Positions 14,608-24,029 of a stretch of 35,671 nucleotides of DNA are shown here, in pieces. The DNA is from Deltaproteobacteria bacterium. Its GTDB lineage: Bacteria; JAMCPX01. The stretch covers positions 1 to 35,671 of the forward strand of contig JAMCVD010000079.1 of the NCBI GenBank assembly GCA_023381995.1. Direction: 5' to 3'. Below the pieces are notes generated by a model. That model had not been told where the DNA came from and ran no database searches. It was given only the letters and a program-made list of their open reading frames with translations. The number at the start of each line of letters is the position of its first letter. Positions within the stretch are counted from its first letter, which is position 1. Both the position numbers and the translations under genes were made by a program.

Positions 14608-15878
14608 ATTTCTTCAACTACAGGAACGGCGAGCTCTACTGCGAGGACGTGAAGGTGAGGACCATAGCGGGGAGGACAGGCACGCCCGTGTATATCTACA
14701 GCACGAGGACGCTGAGGAGACACTACGATGTTTTTAAGCGGGCGTTTGCCGGCACGGTGCCGTTGATCTGCTACTCGGTAAAGGCGAATCCCAACATCGC
14801 TATCATCTCCCTGTTCTCTTCGATGGGGGCAGGCGCGGATATAGTGTCCGGCGGAGAGCTGTTCAGGGCCGTAAGGGCCGGCGTGGAAGGCAGGGAAATG
14901 GTCTATTCCGGAGTGGGCAAGACGGCTGGAGAGATACGCTCTGCGCTCAAGAACGATATACTGATGTTCAATGCAGAGTCGCTCGAAGAGCTGGATGCCG
15001 TGGACGCCGTGGCGGGCGGTCTCGGACTCAAGGCGCCCGTAAGCATCAGGATCAACCCCGACATAGATCCCCGGACCCATCCATACATATCGACCGGCCT
15101 GAAAAAGAACAAGTTCGGCATCGATATCAGGTATGCCCGGGACGCATATGTGTACGCCAGGTCGAAGCCCAATCTGAAGATCGTCGGGGTGGACATGCAC
15201 ATAGGCTCGCAGTTGACCGACGTATCTCCGATAGTATCGGCCTTGCGAAGGGTCCTGGGGCTGGTAAGGGGGCTCGGGCGCGATGGCATAGATATACGGT
15301 ATATGGATATAGGAGGGGGGCTCGGGATAACGTACAAGGACGAGCAGGCCGCCCAGCCGGACAGGTATGCGGGGGCGATAGAGGGCGCCTTGAAAGGCTT
15401 TGGCGTCAAGCTCATACTCGAGCCAGGCAGGGTGCTCGTCGGTAACGCTGGCATTCTTGCGACAAAGGTGCTATACAGGAAACAGAATGGGACCAGGAGA
15501 TTTATGATTGTGGATGCCGGGATGAACGATCTGATAAGACCGAGCCTTTACGATGCGTACCATGAGATACTGCCGGTGATCGAAACAAGCGCAAGAAGAT
15601 TCCAACAGGACGTTGTCGGACCGATATGCGAGTCTGGCGATTTCTTTGCGCACCGGAGGAGCCTGCCTTTGCTTGAAAGGGGCCAAATGATAGCCGTTAT
15701 GAGCGCGGGTGCTTATGGGTTCTCCATGTCTTCGAACTATAATTCGAGAAAGAGGGCGGCGGAGGTGCTCGTGGACGGAGAAGATTATTATGTTATCAGA
15801 AAGCGGGAGACCGACAGCGATCTTACAAGGGGGGAGCGGATTCCTTCTTTTATCAAGGTGAGGAGTACAGATGCCTAA
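14604..15878 (+). CDS. lysA: Diaminopimelate decarboxylase
   Basis: LysA converts meso-diaminopimelate to L-lysine using PLP in the cytoplasm. This 424-residue protein has the PLP-lysine motif YSVKANPN (Lys60), the HIGSQ phosphate/substrate segment, the glycine loop DIGGGLG, EPGR, and the C-terminal CESGD and GAYG motifs with the catalytic Cys. The length fits the family. It overlaps the lipoprotein gene by 4 bp and dapF by 8 bp, placing it inside a compact lysine/peptidoglycan precursor operon. The SD is GGAGAGG before the ATG. The last step being encoded first in the operon is a common arrangement. Confidence 0.97.
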   Translation: MNFFNYRNGELYCEDVKVRTIAGRTGTPVYIYSTRTLRRHYDVFKRAFAGTVPLICYSVKANPNIAIISLFSSMGAGADIVSGGELFRAVRAGVEGREMVYSGVGKTAGEIRSALKNDILMFNAESLEELDAVDAVAGGLGLKAPVSIRINPDIDPRTHPYISTGLKKNKFGIDIRYARDAYVYARSKPNLKIVGVDMHIGSQLTDVSPIVSALRRVLGLVRGLGRDGIDIRYMDIGGGLGITYKDEQAAQPDRYAGAIEGALKGFGVKLILEPGRVLVGNAGILATKVLYRKQNGTRRFMIVDAGMNDLIRPSLYDAYHEILPVIETSARRFQQDVVGPICESGDFFAHRRSLPLLERGQMIAVMSAGAYGFSMSSNYNSRKRAAEVLVDGEDYYVIRKRETDSDLTRGERIPSFIKVRSTDA

Positions 15879-16701
15879 AAAGACTATAAAATTTACGAAG
15901 ATGCAGGGCACCGGGAACCATTTTATAGTAATAGATGCGATTAAAAAGGAAGAGAGGCTCTCTACCGAGCAGATCAAAAAGCTGTGTGCCACGGGTTTTG
16001 GAATAGGCGCGGACCAATTGTTGATGATACTGCCTTCGAGGGCCGCTGACTTCAGGATGCGCATCTTTAACGCGGACGGTGGAGAGGTGGAGATGTGCGG
16101 TAACGGTATACGGTGCGTTGCGAAGTATGTTCTCGAGCATGGGTATACCGGGAGACGCGAACTCGAAATAGAGACCCTCGCAGGTATCAAGAAGCCGGTA
16201 ATAAGGGGCGAGAGGATAAGGGTCGATATGGGCGAGCCGGCGTTCGATGCCAGGTTCATTCCGATAAGGCTCAGCGGAAGAGTAATAAACAGGGCGATAA
16301 AAGTCGAGGATGTAGAGTTCAAGATCACATGCGTATCGATGGGGAACCCTCATACGGTGATTTTTATGGATAGAATAGACAAGTTCAATGTAGCGAAGTA
16401 TGGCACCGCTATCGAAAACAACAAGCTGTTTCCCAAAAAGACCAATGTGGAGTTCGTCGAGAAGATCAACGATAACGAGTTGAAGATGCGTGTGTGGGAG
16501 AGAGGGACAGGTGAGACGCTGGGGTGCGGCTCCGGTGCGTGCGCTGCCGGTGTGGCAGGCGTGTTGAACAACAAAAACAAGGAAAAGGTATTGATCCATC
16601 TCAGGGGCGGAGACCTCGAGATAGAATGGACGAAGGACAACCATGTATACCTGACTGGACCTGCGGAAGAGGTATTCAAGGGGGAGATAGATGTCCACTA
16701 A
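15871..16701 (+). CDS. dapF: Diaminopimelate epimerase
   Basis: DapF interconverts LL- and meso-diaminopimelate without a cofactor, using two cysteines. In this 276-residue protein both are present, Cys76 in EMCGNGIRC and Cys219 in LGCGSGACAAG. The N-terminal MQGTGNHFIVID motif is also typical. It overlaps lysA by 8 bp and dapA by 11 bp. The product feeds both lysine (via LysA) and peptidoglycan. Confidence 0.97.
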   Translation: MPKKTIKFTKMQGTGNHFIVIDAIKKEERLSTEQIKKLCATGFGIGADQLLMILPSRAADFRMRIFNADGGEVEMCGNGIRCVAKYVLEHGYTGRRELEIETLAGIKKPVIRGERIRVDMGEPAFDARFIPIRLSGRVINRAIKVEDVEFKITCVSMGNPHTVIFMDRIDKFNVAKYGTAIENNKLFPKKTNVEFVEKINDNELKMRVWERGTGETLGCGSGACAAGVAGVLNNKNKEKVLIHLRGGDLEIEWTKDNHVYLTGPAEEVFKGEIDVH

Positions 16702-17581
16702 GCATATAGGCGGTATCATTACCGCACTCATAACACCGTTCAAAGACGATAGAATAGACAAGAGGTCGTATAAAGGGATTGTGGAGAGACAGATAAGGGC
16801 AGGCATACACGGTCTTGTCCCGTGCGGTACGACCGGAGAGTCCGCAACGCTCGGCTTCGACGAGCACGAGATGCTCATAGATTATACCGTAGAGGTCGCG
16901 GACGGGAGGTGCTTCGTTATAGCGGGGACAGGCTCTAATAGCACGAAAGAAGCCGTAAAGCTAACCTCTCATGCCATGAAGGCTGGTGCCGATGCAGCGC
17001 TCGCGATAACCCCGTATTACAACAAGCCCACGCAAAACGGCTTGTACGAGCACTTTCGCGCCATCGCAGAGGCCGTTGAAATACCCCTCATCCCTTACAA
17101 TGTACCGGGGAGGACGGGCGTCAACATGCTGCCCGATACTATAGCGCGGCTATCGGAGATAAAAAATATCATCGGCATAAAAGAGGCCACAGGCTCCCTC
17201 CAGCAGGTCACGGAGACCATAAAGCTGTGCAGGAAGGACTTTATAGTGCTTTCCGGGGATGATTTTACGGCACTGCCGAGTATGGCTGTGGGGGCAAAGG
17301 GCGTGATATCCGTTACCTCGAACATCGTGCCCGGGCAGATGGTGAAGATGTTCAGGGCATATGAGAAGGGTGATATGGATACCGCCAATGCTATAAACCT
17401 GAAGCTGTGGGACCTGCACTCGGCCATGTTTATGGAGAGCAATCCCATTCCTGTAAAAGCGGCCGCCCATCTTATGCGGTGGATCTCCGATGAGATAAGA
17501 CTGCCCCTTACAAGGATGACCGGAACGAACCTGGGCAGGCTTAAAGCGGTCATGGTGAGACAAGGACTTATAAATGACTGA
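16691..17581 (+). CDS. dapA: 4-hydroxy-tetrahydrodipicolinate synthase
   Basis: DapA condenses pyruvate with aspartate semialdehyde. The 296-residue TIM barrel has the substrate loop GTTGES (46-51), the Schiff-base Lys164 in IIGIKEATG, and the Tyr136 motif YNVPGRTG. All catalytic features are kept and the length is normal. It overlaps dapF by 11 bp and dapB by 8 bp. Confidence 0.97.
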   Translation: MSTKHIGGIITALITPFKDDRIDKRSYKGIVERQIRAGIHGLVPCGTTGESATLGFDEHEMLIDYTVEVADGRCFVIAGTGSNSTKEAVKLTSHAMKAGADAALAITPYYNKPTQNGLYEHFRAIAEAVEIPLIPYNVPGRTGVNMLPDTIARLSEIKNIIGIKEATGSLQQVTETIKLCRKDFIVLSGDDFTALPSMAVGAKGVISVTSNIVPGQMVKMFRAYEKGDMDTANAINLKLWDLHSAMFMESNPIPVKAAAHLMRWISDEIRLPLTRMTGTNLGRLKAVMVRQGLIND

Positions 17582-18389
17582 GCCCATCGCTGTCGCTGTC
17601 AACGGCGCTATGGGCAGGATGGGTATGCAGATATCGAAGCTGCTGCTTGAGGACCCGTCCTGTAGTATTGTGGCTGTTGTCGAGAAGAAGGGGCATCCGT
17701 CCGTAGGCGTCGACATCGGCACGGTCGTGTCCAGCAGGAAGTCCGGGGTCCTGGTCTCGGATGATTTTAATGACATAAAGGGCAGGGTAGACTGCATCAT
17801 AGATTTTTCCGCGCCCGCCTCGACGCTCTCGGTACTCCGGTACGCACAGGACAGGCACATATCCATGGTCATCGGTACGACGGGGTTCTCCGCCAAAACA
17901 GAGATGGAGGCGATTCATCGTGCGGGCAGCGAGACGGCAATTGTTATGGCCCCGAACATGAGCGTCCTGATGAACGTCGTCTTTAAGCTCGTCGAACTTT
18001 CCGCCCGGGCGCTCGGGGGCAGCTATGATGCGGAGATCGTGGAGGCACACCATAGAAACAAGGTGGATGCACCGAGCGGTACGGCACTGAAGCTGGCCGA
18101 TATCATTGCCCATGCCTACGGTAGACCGCTCGAGGAAATAGCAAGGTACGAGCGCCATGGCGCTGTTGGTGCGAGGCGCAGTGGTGAAATCGGTATTCAG
18201 TCCCTGCGCGGCGGCGACGTCGTAGGCGAGCACACGGTCATGTTCATCGGTGCCGGGGAGCGGCTCGAGATAACGCACAGGGCGACGAGCAGGGAAAACT
18301 TTGCGCAGGGCGCCGTGCTCGCAGCCAAGTGGGCCGCGGGAAAACAACCCGGCCTGTACAGCATGGCCGAAGTCCTCGGGCTAACGTAG
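17574..18389 (+). CDS. dapB: 4-hydroxy-tetrahydrodipicolinate reductase
   Basis: DapB reduces the DapA product with NAD(P)H. The 271-residue protein has the Rossmann loop VNGAMGRMG near the N-terminus, GTTGFS, and the substrate motif EAHHRNKVDAPSGTALKLA with the catalytic His pair and Lys. It is the last gene of the operon, overlapping dapA by 8 bp. It converges with the HD-GYP gene, leaving only 8 bp between stops and no visible terminator. The aminotransferase step (DapL, or DapD/C/E) is not encoded here. Confidence 0.97.
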   Translation: MTEPIAVAVNGAMGRMGMQISKLLLEDPSCSIVAVVEKKGHPSVGVDIGTVVSSRKSGVLVSDDFNDIKGRVDCIIDFSAPASTLSVLRYAQDRHISMVIGTTGFSAKTEMEAIHRAGSETAIVMAPNMSVLMNVVFKLVELSARALGGSYDAEIVEAHHRNKVDAPSGTALKLADIIAHAYGRPLEEIARYERHGAVGARRSGEIGIQSLRGGDVVGEHTVMFIGAGERLEITHRATSRENFAQGAVLAAKWAAGKQPGLYSMAEVLGLT

Positions 18390-18397
18390 GCGGTCCT

Positions 18398-19756
18398 TCA
18401 CTTCATGTACCTGTTCAGGTCTATCAGGCCTTGCTGTGCGCTCCCCACGGTCGCCACGATGGTCCTTTTGTAGTGCCGTGTCGAGGTGTCTTTTTCTTCA
18501 AGCGATAGCTCCTCCATCTGTTCTATCGCGTTGCCCGACGCATCGAGTATGAGCTTTACGAATGGCCTCTGGGTGGCCGCATCGTTCGTTCTCGTAACAA
18601 CGCCTATCTCGTTTGTATCGAGCCTTACTACCGACCCGATAGGGTATATGCCGAGTGTTTTGGTGAATGCCTTTACGTACTCCATGTCGAAATCTTCGTT
18701 TACCCGGCTGTTCAGCAATTCCATGGATTCTTTCGGATCGAACCTCCTTTGATAGGGCCGTAGTGTCGTCATCGAGTCATAGGTGTCTGCTATTGCTATT
18801 ATCCTCGAGCCCTCCGGCTGGGAGGCTATGCCATCAGGACGTGGATACCCCGAAAGATTGTATCTGAGATGATGATAGAGGACGAAATGGGCCGTGATAT
18901 CGCTTATGCCGCCTATTTCCTTTATAATGTCCCTTCCGTGCACAGGGTGTTTCCGCATCTCATCCCATTCATATTCGCTTAATTCCGATGGCTTAAGTAT
19001 TATGTCTCGATTAATTCTTGTTTTTCCGATATCGTGCAGAATGCCGGACAGCCCTACAAACAGCAAGTCGTCTCCTTTAAAATCGAGCTCCTGTGCAAGC
19101 GATAAAGAGAGTATGCCGACGTTCACGGAATGGTTGAAGGTATATTCATCGTAATCCTGGAGCATCGTAAGACAGAGGAGGGTGTTTTTGTCTTTCAGCA
19201 TGGCCTCGTTTAAATCGTTGAGCATCTCTTGTATCTTTGTTTTCTCGGGTATATGGCCGAGCCTCAACTCGCTCATTATATTGACGATCTCGTTTCTCGC
19301 CGCCGTGTATGTTTTGAAGATCTCGACCTTTACGTCCTCCTCTATCTTCTTTATCTCTACCCCCCTGACCCCCATATTCTTGAGCCTCTCCGGCAGGCCT
19401 TTCTGTTTTTTCAACTCTTCCGGCTGGATTGTGAGGCTCTCCAACAGGATGAGTATCTCCTTTTCGTTTATCGTCCTGTAAAAGATAATCCCGTTGATCT
19501 CGAGGGCGATAAGTCTGTCTATGAACTCCTCCACGCCCTTGGTCGTCGTATAAAAAGGGGTCCTGTCCACGAGCAGGGTGTTCTTGACAACGGCGACGAC
19601 CAGCTCCCTGCGCGTGGCAAGCAGACTGTGGAGTATCTCGTTGACCCCATGGACCGCCGTCTTGATCGTGGGGTGTGTCTTTGGATAGAGCGACAGGTTT
19701 TTTACTGTCCCTGTAATCAGGGTCACAAGCGTGCCGAATTGTCCGTTATCAGACAT
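18398..19756 (-). CDS. HD-GYP domain protein, putative cyclic-di-GMP phosphodiesterase
   Basis: The protein has 452 residues. Residues about 5-125 form an unnamed N-terminal module beginning LITGTVKNLSLYPKTHP. The HD-GYP domain follows at about 200-370, with HSVNVG, the metal motif HDIGK, HPVHGRDI and HHLRYNLSGYP. The GYP triad is present, though the usual HHExxDGxGYP is altered (Leu for Glu, Leu before Ser-Gly). HD-GYP enzymes hydrolyse cyclic-di-GMP. A C-terminal stretch of about 80 residues (VVRLDTNEIGVVTRTN) resembles the tail often found on such proteins. It overlaps the HEAT-like gene by 8 bp. No membrane segment, so it is cytoplasmic. Confidence 0.88.
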   Translation of the reverse strand: MSDNGQFGTLVTLITGTVKNLSLYPKTHPTIKTAVHGVNEILHSLLATRRELVVAVVKNTLLVDRTPFYTTTKGVEEFIDRLIALEINGIIFYRTINEKEILILLESLTIQPEELKKQKGLPERLKNMGVRGVEIKKIEEDVKVEIFKTYTAARNEIVNIMSELRLGHIPEKTKIQEMLNDLNEAMLKDKNTLLCLTMLQDYDEYTFNHSVNVGILSLSLAQELDFKGDDLLFVGLSGILHDIGKTRINRDIILKPSELSEYEWDEMRKHPVHGRDIIKEIGGISDITAHFVLYHHLRYNLSGYPRPDGIASQPEGSRIIAIADTYDSMTTLRPYQRRFDPKESMELLNSRVNEDFDMEYVKAFTKTLGIYPIGSVVRLDTNEIGVVTRTNDAATQRPFVKLILDASGNAIEQMEELSLEEKDTSTRHYKRTIVATVGSAQQGLIDLNRYMK

Positions 19757-21278
19757 TTATTCTTTTCCCGATCTCGTAGAGTGCGTTCCAAGCTGTTTCC
19801 CGTATGCGTGCGTCCCTACTTTCCAACAGTTTTACAAGATTTGCAAGAGCAATCTCGTTCATTGACATGGCAAGGGCCTTTATCCCCGCAAGTTTTATAT
19901 CGGGATATTGTTTTGGCAGGAGCGCGCCGGGCCCGAAAATGGATGCGATGATCACATTTACAGCGTCCCTGCCTCCGATTTCGCCGAGTACAAGCAGGGC
20001 GTCATGCTTTATGGAGTAGGGGACAGCCTGATCGGACAGTATATGCCTGATCCCGGGTATAAAGACTGCCCGCCTGTATTTGCCTATCATGCTTATCGTC
20101 AGGCTTGTTAGCCTCTGTTCGGAGCTTCCGACGATGAGCTTGTCGATGATGCCGTTGCCTGTATTCGTATTCAGATCAAACAGTGCCTGCAGTGCCTTCT
20201 TCTTTACCCTGGTGTCGTTGTTCTTCAGGGCGTGTGCTATTGCGTGTTCCGGGGCTCCCTTGATGGCTGCCGCTGTATCGATGGCTACGGTTGCTGCCCT
20301 GTGGTTGCCGGAGAGCATGATCTTCTCAAGATGGTGATACGCGCCTTTCTCGAATGCCGACAATGCCCTCGCAATGAATTTCAAAGACTGTATTGTCTCT
20401 GTCCCGATCATCATGTCCGCAAGCTCCTTTGCGGCCGGCTCGCCGACTATCTTTACCATAGCGACGGACGCGTCGTAATAGTAAGGATTGCCCGTTGTTA
20501 TCGGTGTGATGATCTGCTGTATCATGCCTTTCTCCATCGAGATGAGCTCGACCTGTTTCCTTGCCACCTCTGTGATTGCCTGCACCCCGCCTTTCCGGTA
20601 GGCGTGCTGCGTGTATGTCCTTATCGCAATGAGCGGTATCTCGTATTTCTCTATGTCTGTGAGCCTTTGTATTATCGCGATGAGCGCATCGGACAGATCG
20701 GTATACCTGGACGGGTTGTTTTCCTTTTCAATAAGGCCGATGAGCCTTATCGCCTCCTGCTCGTCGTCCGAAAGGTCCTGTACGACATTTTCGAGCTCGA
20801 CGCTGTCCTCCGGCGTCTCCACCTGCTGTTCCGATTCCTTTTCAAGCTCCTCTCTGATGGTATCATAATCGACTTCTTCCACCTCTATGCTCGAGATGTT
20901 GCCGGTAAAGAGCACCTGCTTTATGCTCCTGTCCCTGGGCAGGATAAGGTCTCCTTTCGATACCGACTGCACGAATACGACCAGTTCCTGGAGCTTGATA
21001 GTATTATGGAGTATAAGGGTTTTTATCCGTTTATAGAACAGCAGCCTCGAGAGTTTATCGAACCCCTCGATCACAGTATTGTCTATGGATATGTTCCTTC
21101 TATCGACGGAATAGATAGCGGTGTTCAAGGCCCCGAACTGCTGCTTGATGACATTGTATATACGGGTCGATGCCACAGTAAGATAAGTATGCCCCTCCGG
21201 ATAAAAGGAGAACAGTCTTATGAGCTTCTCCACTTCCGACAATATGGTTGTTTCAGGTGTATTGTTTTTTGTATTCAT
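19749..21278 (-). CDS. HEAT-repeat-like protein with an N-terminal module shared with its HD-GYP neighbour
   Basis: The protein has 509 residues. The N-terminal about 110 residues (LIRLFSFYPEGHTYLTVAST...) follow the same pattern as the start of the downstream HD-GYP protein: a YPxxHP/T turn, a strand ending in I/LVD-type residues, then a helix and ELxxFxxSL. An acidic linker follows (about 130-165). From about 170 to the end is an all-helical array with repeats of ALQALFDL, HDALLVLGEIGG and IRETAWNALYEIGK type, as in HEAT/PBS-lyase solenoids, which serve as protein-binding scaffolds. Overlap with the HD-GYP gene indicates coupled expression. A scaffold or regulator of that enzyme is inference. 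Confidence 0.75.
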   Translation of the reverse strand: MNTKNNTPETTILSEVEKLIRLFSFYPEGHTYLTVASTRIYNVIKQQFGALNTAIYSVDRRNISIDNTVIEGFDKLSRLLFYKRIKTLILHNTIKLQELVVFVQSVSKGDLILPRDRSIKQVLFTGNISSIEVEEVDYDTIREELEKESEQQVETPEDSVELENVVQDLSDDEQEAIRLIGLIEKENNPSRYTDLSDALIAIIQRLTDIEKYEIPLIAIRTYTQHAYRKGGVQAITEVARKQVELISMEKGMIQQIITPITTGNPYYYDASVAMVKIVGEPAAKELADMMIGTETIQSLKFIARALSAFEKGAYHHLEKIMLSGNHRAATVAIDTAAAIKGAPEHAIAHALKNNDTRVKKKALQALFDLNTNTGNGIIDKLIVGSSEQRLTSLTISMIGKYRRAVFIPGIRHILSDQAVPYSIKHDALLVLGEIGGRDAVNVIIASIFGPGALLPKQYPDIKLAGIKALAMSMNEIALANLVKLLESRDARIRETAWNALYEIGKRINV

Positions 21279-21292
21279 GATATGTAGACTTT

Positions 21293-21321
21293 AATATAAG
21301 TCATCTGTTACGTATCAGCAA
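21293..21321 (-). promoter_or_regulatory. Promoter of the HEAT/HD-GYP operon
   Basis: On the minus strand, TTGCTG (21321-21316), 17 nt, TATATT (21298-21293). The predicted start is near 21286, only about 8 nt before the ATG at 21278. No SD is present. Confidence 0.55.
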
Positions 21322-21404
21322 TGAAAAAATCATTCCAGTTTAAGGGGTTAATTTATAATATAGAACAATCGTTTCAAATAAAAATGACAAATCTTATGGG
21401 ACTG

Positions 21405-21432
21405 CTGACAAATATTGACGATGGGTTATAAG
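21405..21432 (+). promoter_or_regulatory. Candidate promoter of dnaK
   Basis: CTGACA (21405-21410), 16 nt, TATAAG (21427-21432), giving a leader of about 25 nt that contains the SD AAAGGAG. I see no CIRCE operator and no clear sigma-32 consensus in the 185-bp gap. Confidence 0.4.
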
Positions 21433-21463
21433 TGATTATTTTTTAGGGTAAAGGAGTAAAATC

Positions 21464-23371
21464 ATGGGAAAAGTAATAGGCATAGATTTAGGGACTACTA
21501 ATTCTGTCGTGGCCTTCGTTGAAAAGGGCGAGCCCGTCGTTATCCCTAACGAAGAAGGCAGCAGACTGACGCCGTCTGTCGTGGGCTTTACCAAGGAGGG
21601 GGAGATTCTCGTTGGTCAGGTGGCAAAACGTCAGGCGGTCACAAACGCAGAGAACACGGTATACTCCATAAAAAGGTTCATGGGCAGACGATATAACGAG
21701 GTGACGCAGGAGATGAAGATGGTGCCCTATAAGGTCGTGTCCGCGGACAATCAGGATGTGAGGATCAGCATAAAGGGCAAGCTTTATTCTCCCCCGGAGA
21801 TCTCGGCGATGATCCTCCAGAAGCTCAAGAAGGCTGCGGAGGCATACCTGGGCGAGAAGGTGACCGAGGCAGTGATAACCGTCCCTGCGTATTTCAACGA
21901 CAGCCAGCGCCAGGCGACCAAGGATGCAGGGAAGATAGCGGGGCTTGATGTAAAAAGAATAATAAACGAGCCTACGGCAGCGGCGCTTGCGTACGGTCTT
22001 GACAAGAAGAAGGAAGAGGTCATAGCCGTCTACGACTTTGGCGGCGGTACATTCGATATATCGATACTCGAGGTCGGGGAGAGCATCGTTGAGGTCAAGT
22101 CTACAAACGGGAACACGCACCTTGGCGGAGACAATATAGACCAGCGTATCATAGAGTGGATCATAGGCGAGTTCAAGAAGGACCAGGGCATCGACCTCAG
22201 CAAAGACATCATGGCCATCCAGCGTCTCAAGGAGGCGGCCGAGAAGGCCAAGATAGAGCTGTCGTCCACGATGGAGTCCGAGATCAATCTCCCGTTCATC
22301 ACGGCGGACGCATCTGGTCCGAAACACCTGGTGCTGAAGCTGAGCAGGGCGAAGCTGGAGCAGATATGCATGGACCTGCTGGAGATGAGCTTTGAGCCGA
22401 TGAAACAGGCACTAAAGGACGCCGGCCTTCAGCCCTCCGACATCAACGAGGTGGTGCTTGTCGGCGGACAGACGAGGATGCCGAAGATACAGGAGATGGT
22501 CAAAGACTTTTTCGGCAAGGAGCCGCATAAAGGGGTCAACCCGGACGAGGTCGTTGCCGTTGGGGCGGCGATCCAGGGCGCCGTGCTGTCGGGAGAAGTA
22601 AAGGACGTGCTCCTGCTCGATGTCACGCCGCTCTCGCTCGGCATAGAGACGCTCGGCGGCGTCATGACGAAGCTCATCAACCGGAACACTACTATACCGA
22701 CGCGGAAGAGCGAGGTCTTCACGACCGCTGCCGACAACCAGACGAGCGTCGAGATACACATACTGCAGGGTGAAAGGGAGATGTCTTCCGATAACAGGAC
22801 CCTTGGGAGGTTCCAGCTCGTCGGCTTGCCTCCGGCACCAAGGGGCATCCCACAGATAGAGGTCACGTTCGACATAGATGCAAACGGTATACTCAATGTG
22901 TCCGCAAAGGACCTTGCGACAGGCAAGGAGCAGAAGATCGTGATTACGGCGTCGAGCGGGCTTTCGAAAGACGATGTCGAGAAGATGGTCAAGGAGGCCG
23001 AACGGCATGCGGACGAAGACAAGAAAAACAAGGAGAGGATCGAGGTGGCCAACAACCTCGACAATCTCATCTATGGCATCCGGAAGCTCGTCAGCGACAA
23101 TAAGGACAAGCTGAATCCGGACGAGGTCAAGAGTCTGGAAGACAGTCTGGAAAAGGCCAAGGCGGTGCTTGAGGAGAGGGACATCGAGAGGATGAAGGCA
23201 TCTATAGAGCAGCTTACGAAGGCGTCGCACCATCTTGCCGAGGAGATGTATAAGAAGGCATCGACCGATGCTAAAGGCCCCGAGGCCCATACGCAGGGGA
23301 ACGGCGGCGGGGCCGGCGATGCTGAAAAGAAAGAAGACGTCATAGACGCGGAGTTCGAGGAAAAGAAATAG
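21464..23371 (+). CDS. dnaK: Chaperone protein DnaK (Hsp70)
   Basis: DnaK is an ATP-dependent cytoplasmic chaperone working with DnaJ and GrpE. The 635-residue protein has the nucleotide-binding domain ([11 protein letters not shown] at the start, [32 protein letters not shown]), the linker [15 protein letters not shown], the substrate-binding domain and a helical lid. It ends [11 protein letters not shown], the usual C-terminal signature. The SD AAAGGAG is clear. Neither grpE nor dnaJ lies beside it; instead a small heat-shock protein follows after 22 bp. Confidence 0.98.
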   Translation: MGKVIGIDLGTTNSVVAFVEKGEPVVIPNEEGSRLTPSVVGFTKEGEILVGQVAKRQAVTNAENTVYSIKRFMGRRYNEVTQEMKMVPYKVVSADNQDVRISIKGKLYSPPEISAMILQKLKKAAEAYLGEKVTEAVITVPAYFNDSQRQATKDAGKIAGLDVKRIINEPTAAALAYGLDKKKEEVIAVYDFGGGTFDISILEVGESIVEVKSTNGNTHLGGDNIDQRIIEWIIGEFKKDQGIDLSKDIMAIQRLKEAAEKAKIELSSTMESEINLPFITADASGPKHLVLKLSRAKLEQICMDLLEMSFEPMKQALKDAGLQPSDINEVVLVGGQTRMPKIQEMVKDFFGKEPHKGVNPDEVVAVGAAIQGAVLSGEVKDVLLLDVTPLSLGIETLGGVMTKLINRNTTIPTRKSEVFTTAADNQTSVEIHILQGEREMSSDNRTLGRFQLVGLPPAPRGIPQIEVTFDIDANGILNVSAKDLATGKEQKIVITASSGLSKDDVEKMVKEAERHADEDKKNKERIEVANNLDNLIYGIRKLVSDNKDKLNPDEVKSLEDSLEKAKAVLEERDIERMKASIEQLTKASHHLAEEMYKKASTDAKGPEAHTQGNGGGAGDAEKKEDVIDAEFEEKK

Positions 23372-23393
23372 ACAGAGGAGGTGAGGGTACAGT

Positions 23394-23846
23394 ATGGCAA
23401 CAATAACAAGGTGGGACCCGTTCAAGGATCTTACGACCATCCAGGAGCGGATCAACAGACTGTTCGACGAAAATATAGGAAAGGTCAGGTTCCCGGACAT
23501 CGAGCTCGCGACAGGCTCGTGGAGCCCGGCGGTGGACATCTTTGAGACCAAGGACAACGTCGTGCTGAAGGCCGAGCTGCCAGGACTCGAGAAGAAGGAC
23601 TTTTCCATAGAGGTAAAGGACAACCTGCTCATCCTGAAGGGAGAGAGGAAGTGCGAGAAGGAAACAAAGGAAGAAAACTACTACAGGATGGAGAGGGCGT
23701 ATGGCTCTTTCACGAGGTCTTTCAACCTGCCGACGGCCGTCGACAAGGACAGGGTAAAGGCGAAGTTCAAAGACGGAGTGCTCGAGGTCACGATACCGAA
23801 GACCGAGTCGGCGAAGCCCAAGCAGATAAGCGTGGACGTAGAATAG
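23394..23846 (+). CDS. Hsp20/alpha-crystallin small heat-shock protein
   Basis: The 150-residue protein has the alpha-crystallin domain at about 38-140 (WSPAVDIFETKDNVVLKAEL, GLEKKDFSIEVKDN, the YGSFTRSFNLP segment and GVLEVTIPKTE). The N-terminus WDPFKDLTTIQERINRLFDE is typical of bacterial Hsp20. It acts as an ATP-independent holdase, passing clients to DnaK, which fits its position 22 bp after dnaK with SD GGAGG. A strong terminator closes the pair. Confidence 0.96.
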   Translation: MATITRWDPFKDLTTIQERINRLFDENIGKVRFPDIELATGSWSPAVDIFETKDNVVLKAELPGLEKKDFSIEVKDNLLILKGERKCEKETKEENYYRMERAYGSFTRSFNLPTAVDKDRVKAKFKDGVLEVTIPKTESAKPKQISVDVE

Positions 23847-23882
23847 AGCACGGGCACCGATCGGCCGCAATAGAATCTTTAT

Positions 23883-23924
23883 GAGACCCCCTTCATCCGG
23901 CTCGCGATGAAGGGGGTCTCTTTT
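23883..23924 (+). terminator. Rho-independent terminator of dnaK-hsp20
   Basis: A 15-bp perfect stem, GAGACCCCCTTCATC (23883-23897) with GATGAAGGGGGTCTC (23906-23920), an 8-nt loop, then TTTTG. Confidence 0.95.
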
Positions 23925-23995
23925 GTTCGCTCTATGATTCGCCCCCGGTCCCCGTTTTTCTGTATCATCGTTCCCCAATGCATGTTATGTGTTCA

Positions 23996-24023
23996 TTGAC
24001 AAAAAATAAATTTACGATATGTA
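23996..24023 (+). promoter_or_regulatory. Promoter of the MCP-like pair (leaderless arrangement)
   Basis: TTGACA (23996-24001), 16 nt, TATGTA (24018-24023). The predicted start falls at or next to the ATG at 24030. No SD is present. Confidence 0.5.
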
Positions 24024-24029
24024 TGGTAC

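Noticed and set aside
15471-16878. Antisense ORFs opposite lysA, dapF and dapA
   Set aside because: The sense frames have full catalytic motifs, while the antisense products are low-complexity shadows.
18390-18397. Bidirectional terminator between dapB and the HD-GYP gene
   Set aside because: Only 8 bp separate the stops and no stable stem with a T-run could be drawn.
21279-21463. CIRCE operator or sigma-32 promoter before dnaK
   Set aside because: No TTAGCACTC inverted repeat and no convincing heat-shock consensus was found.
22412-23632. Long antisense ORF (406 codons) opposite dnaK and hsp20
   Set aside because: It is a mirror of the strongly conserved sense genes, lacks its own SD or recognisable domain, and runs across the gene junction.
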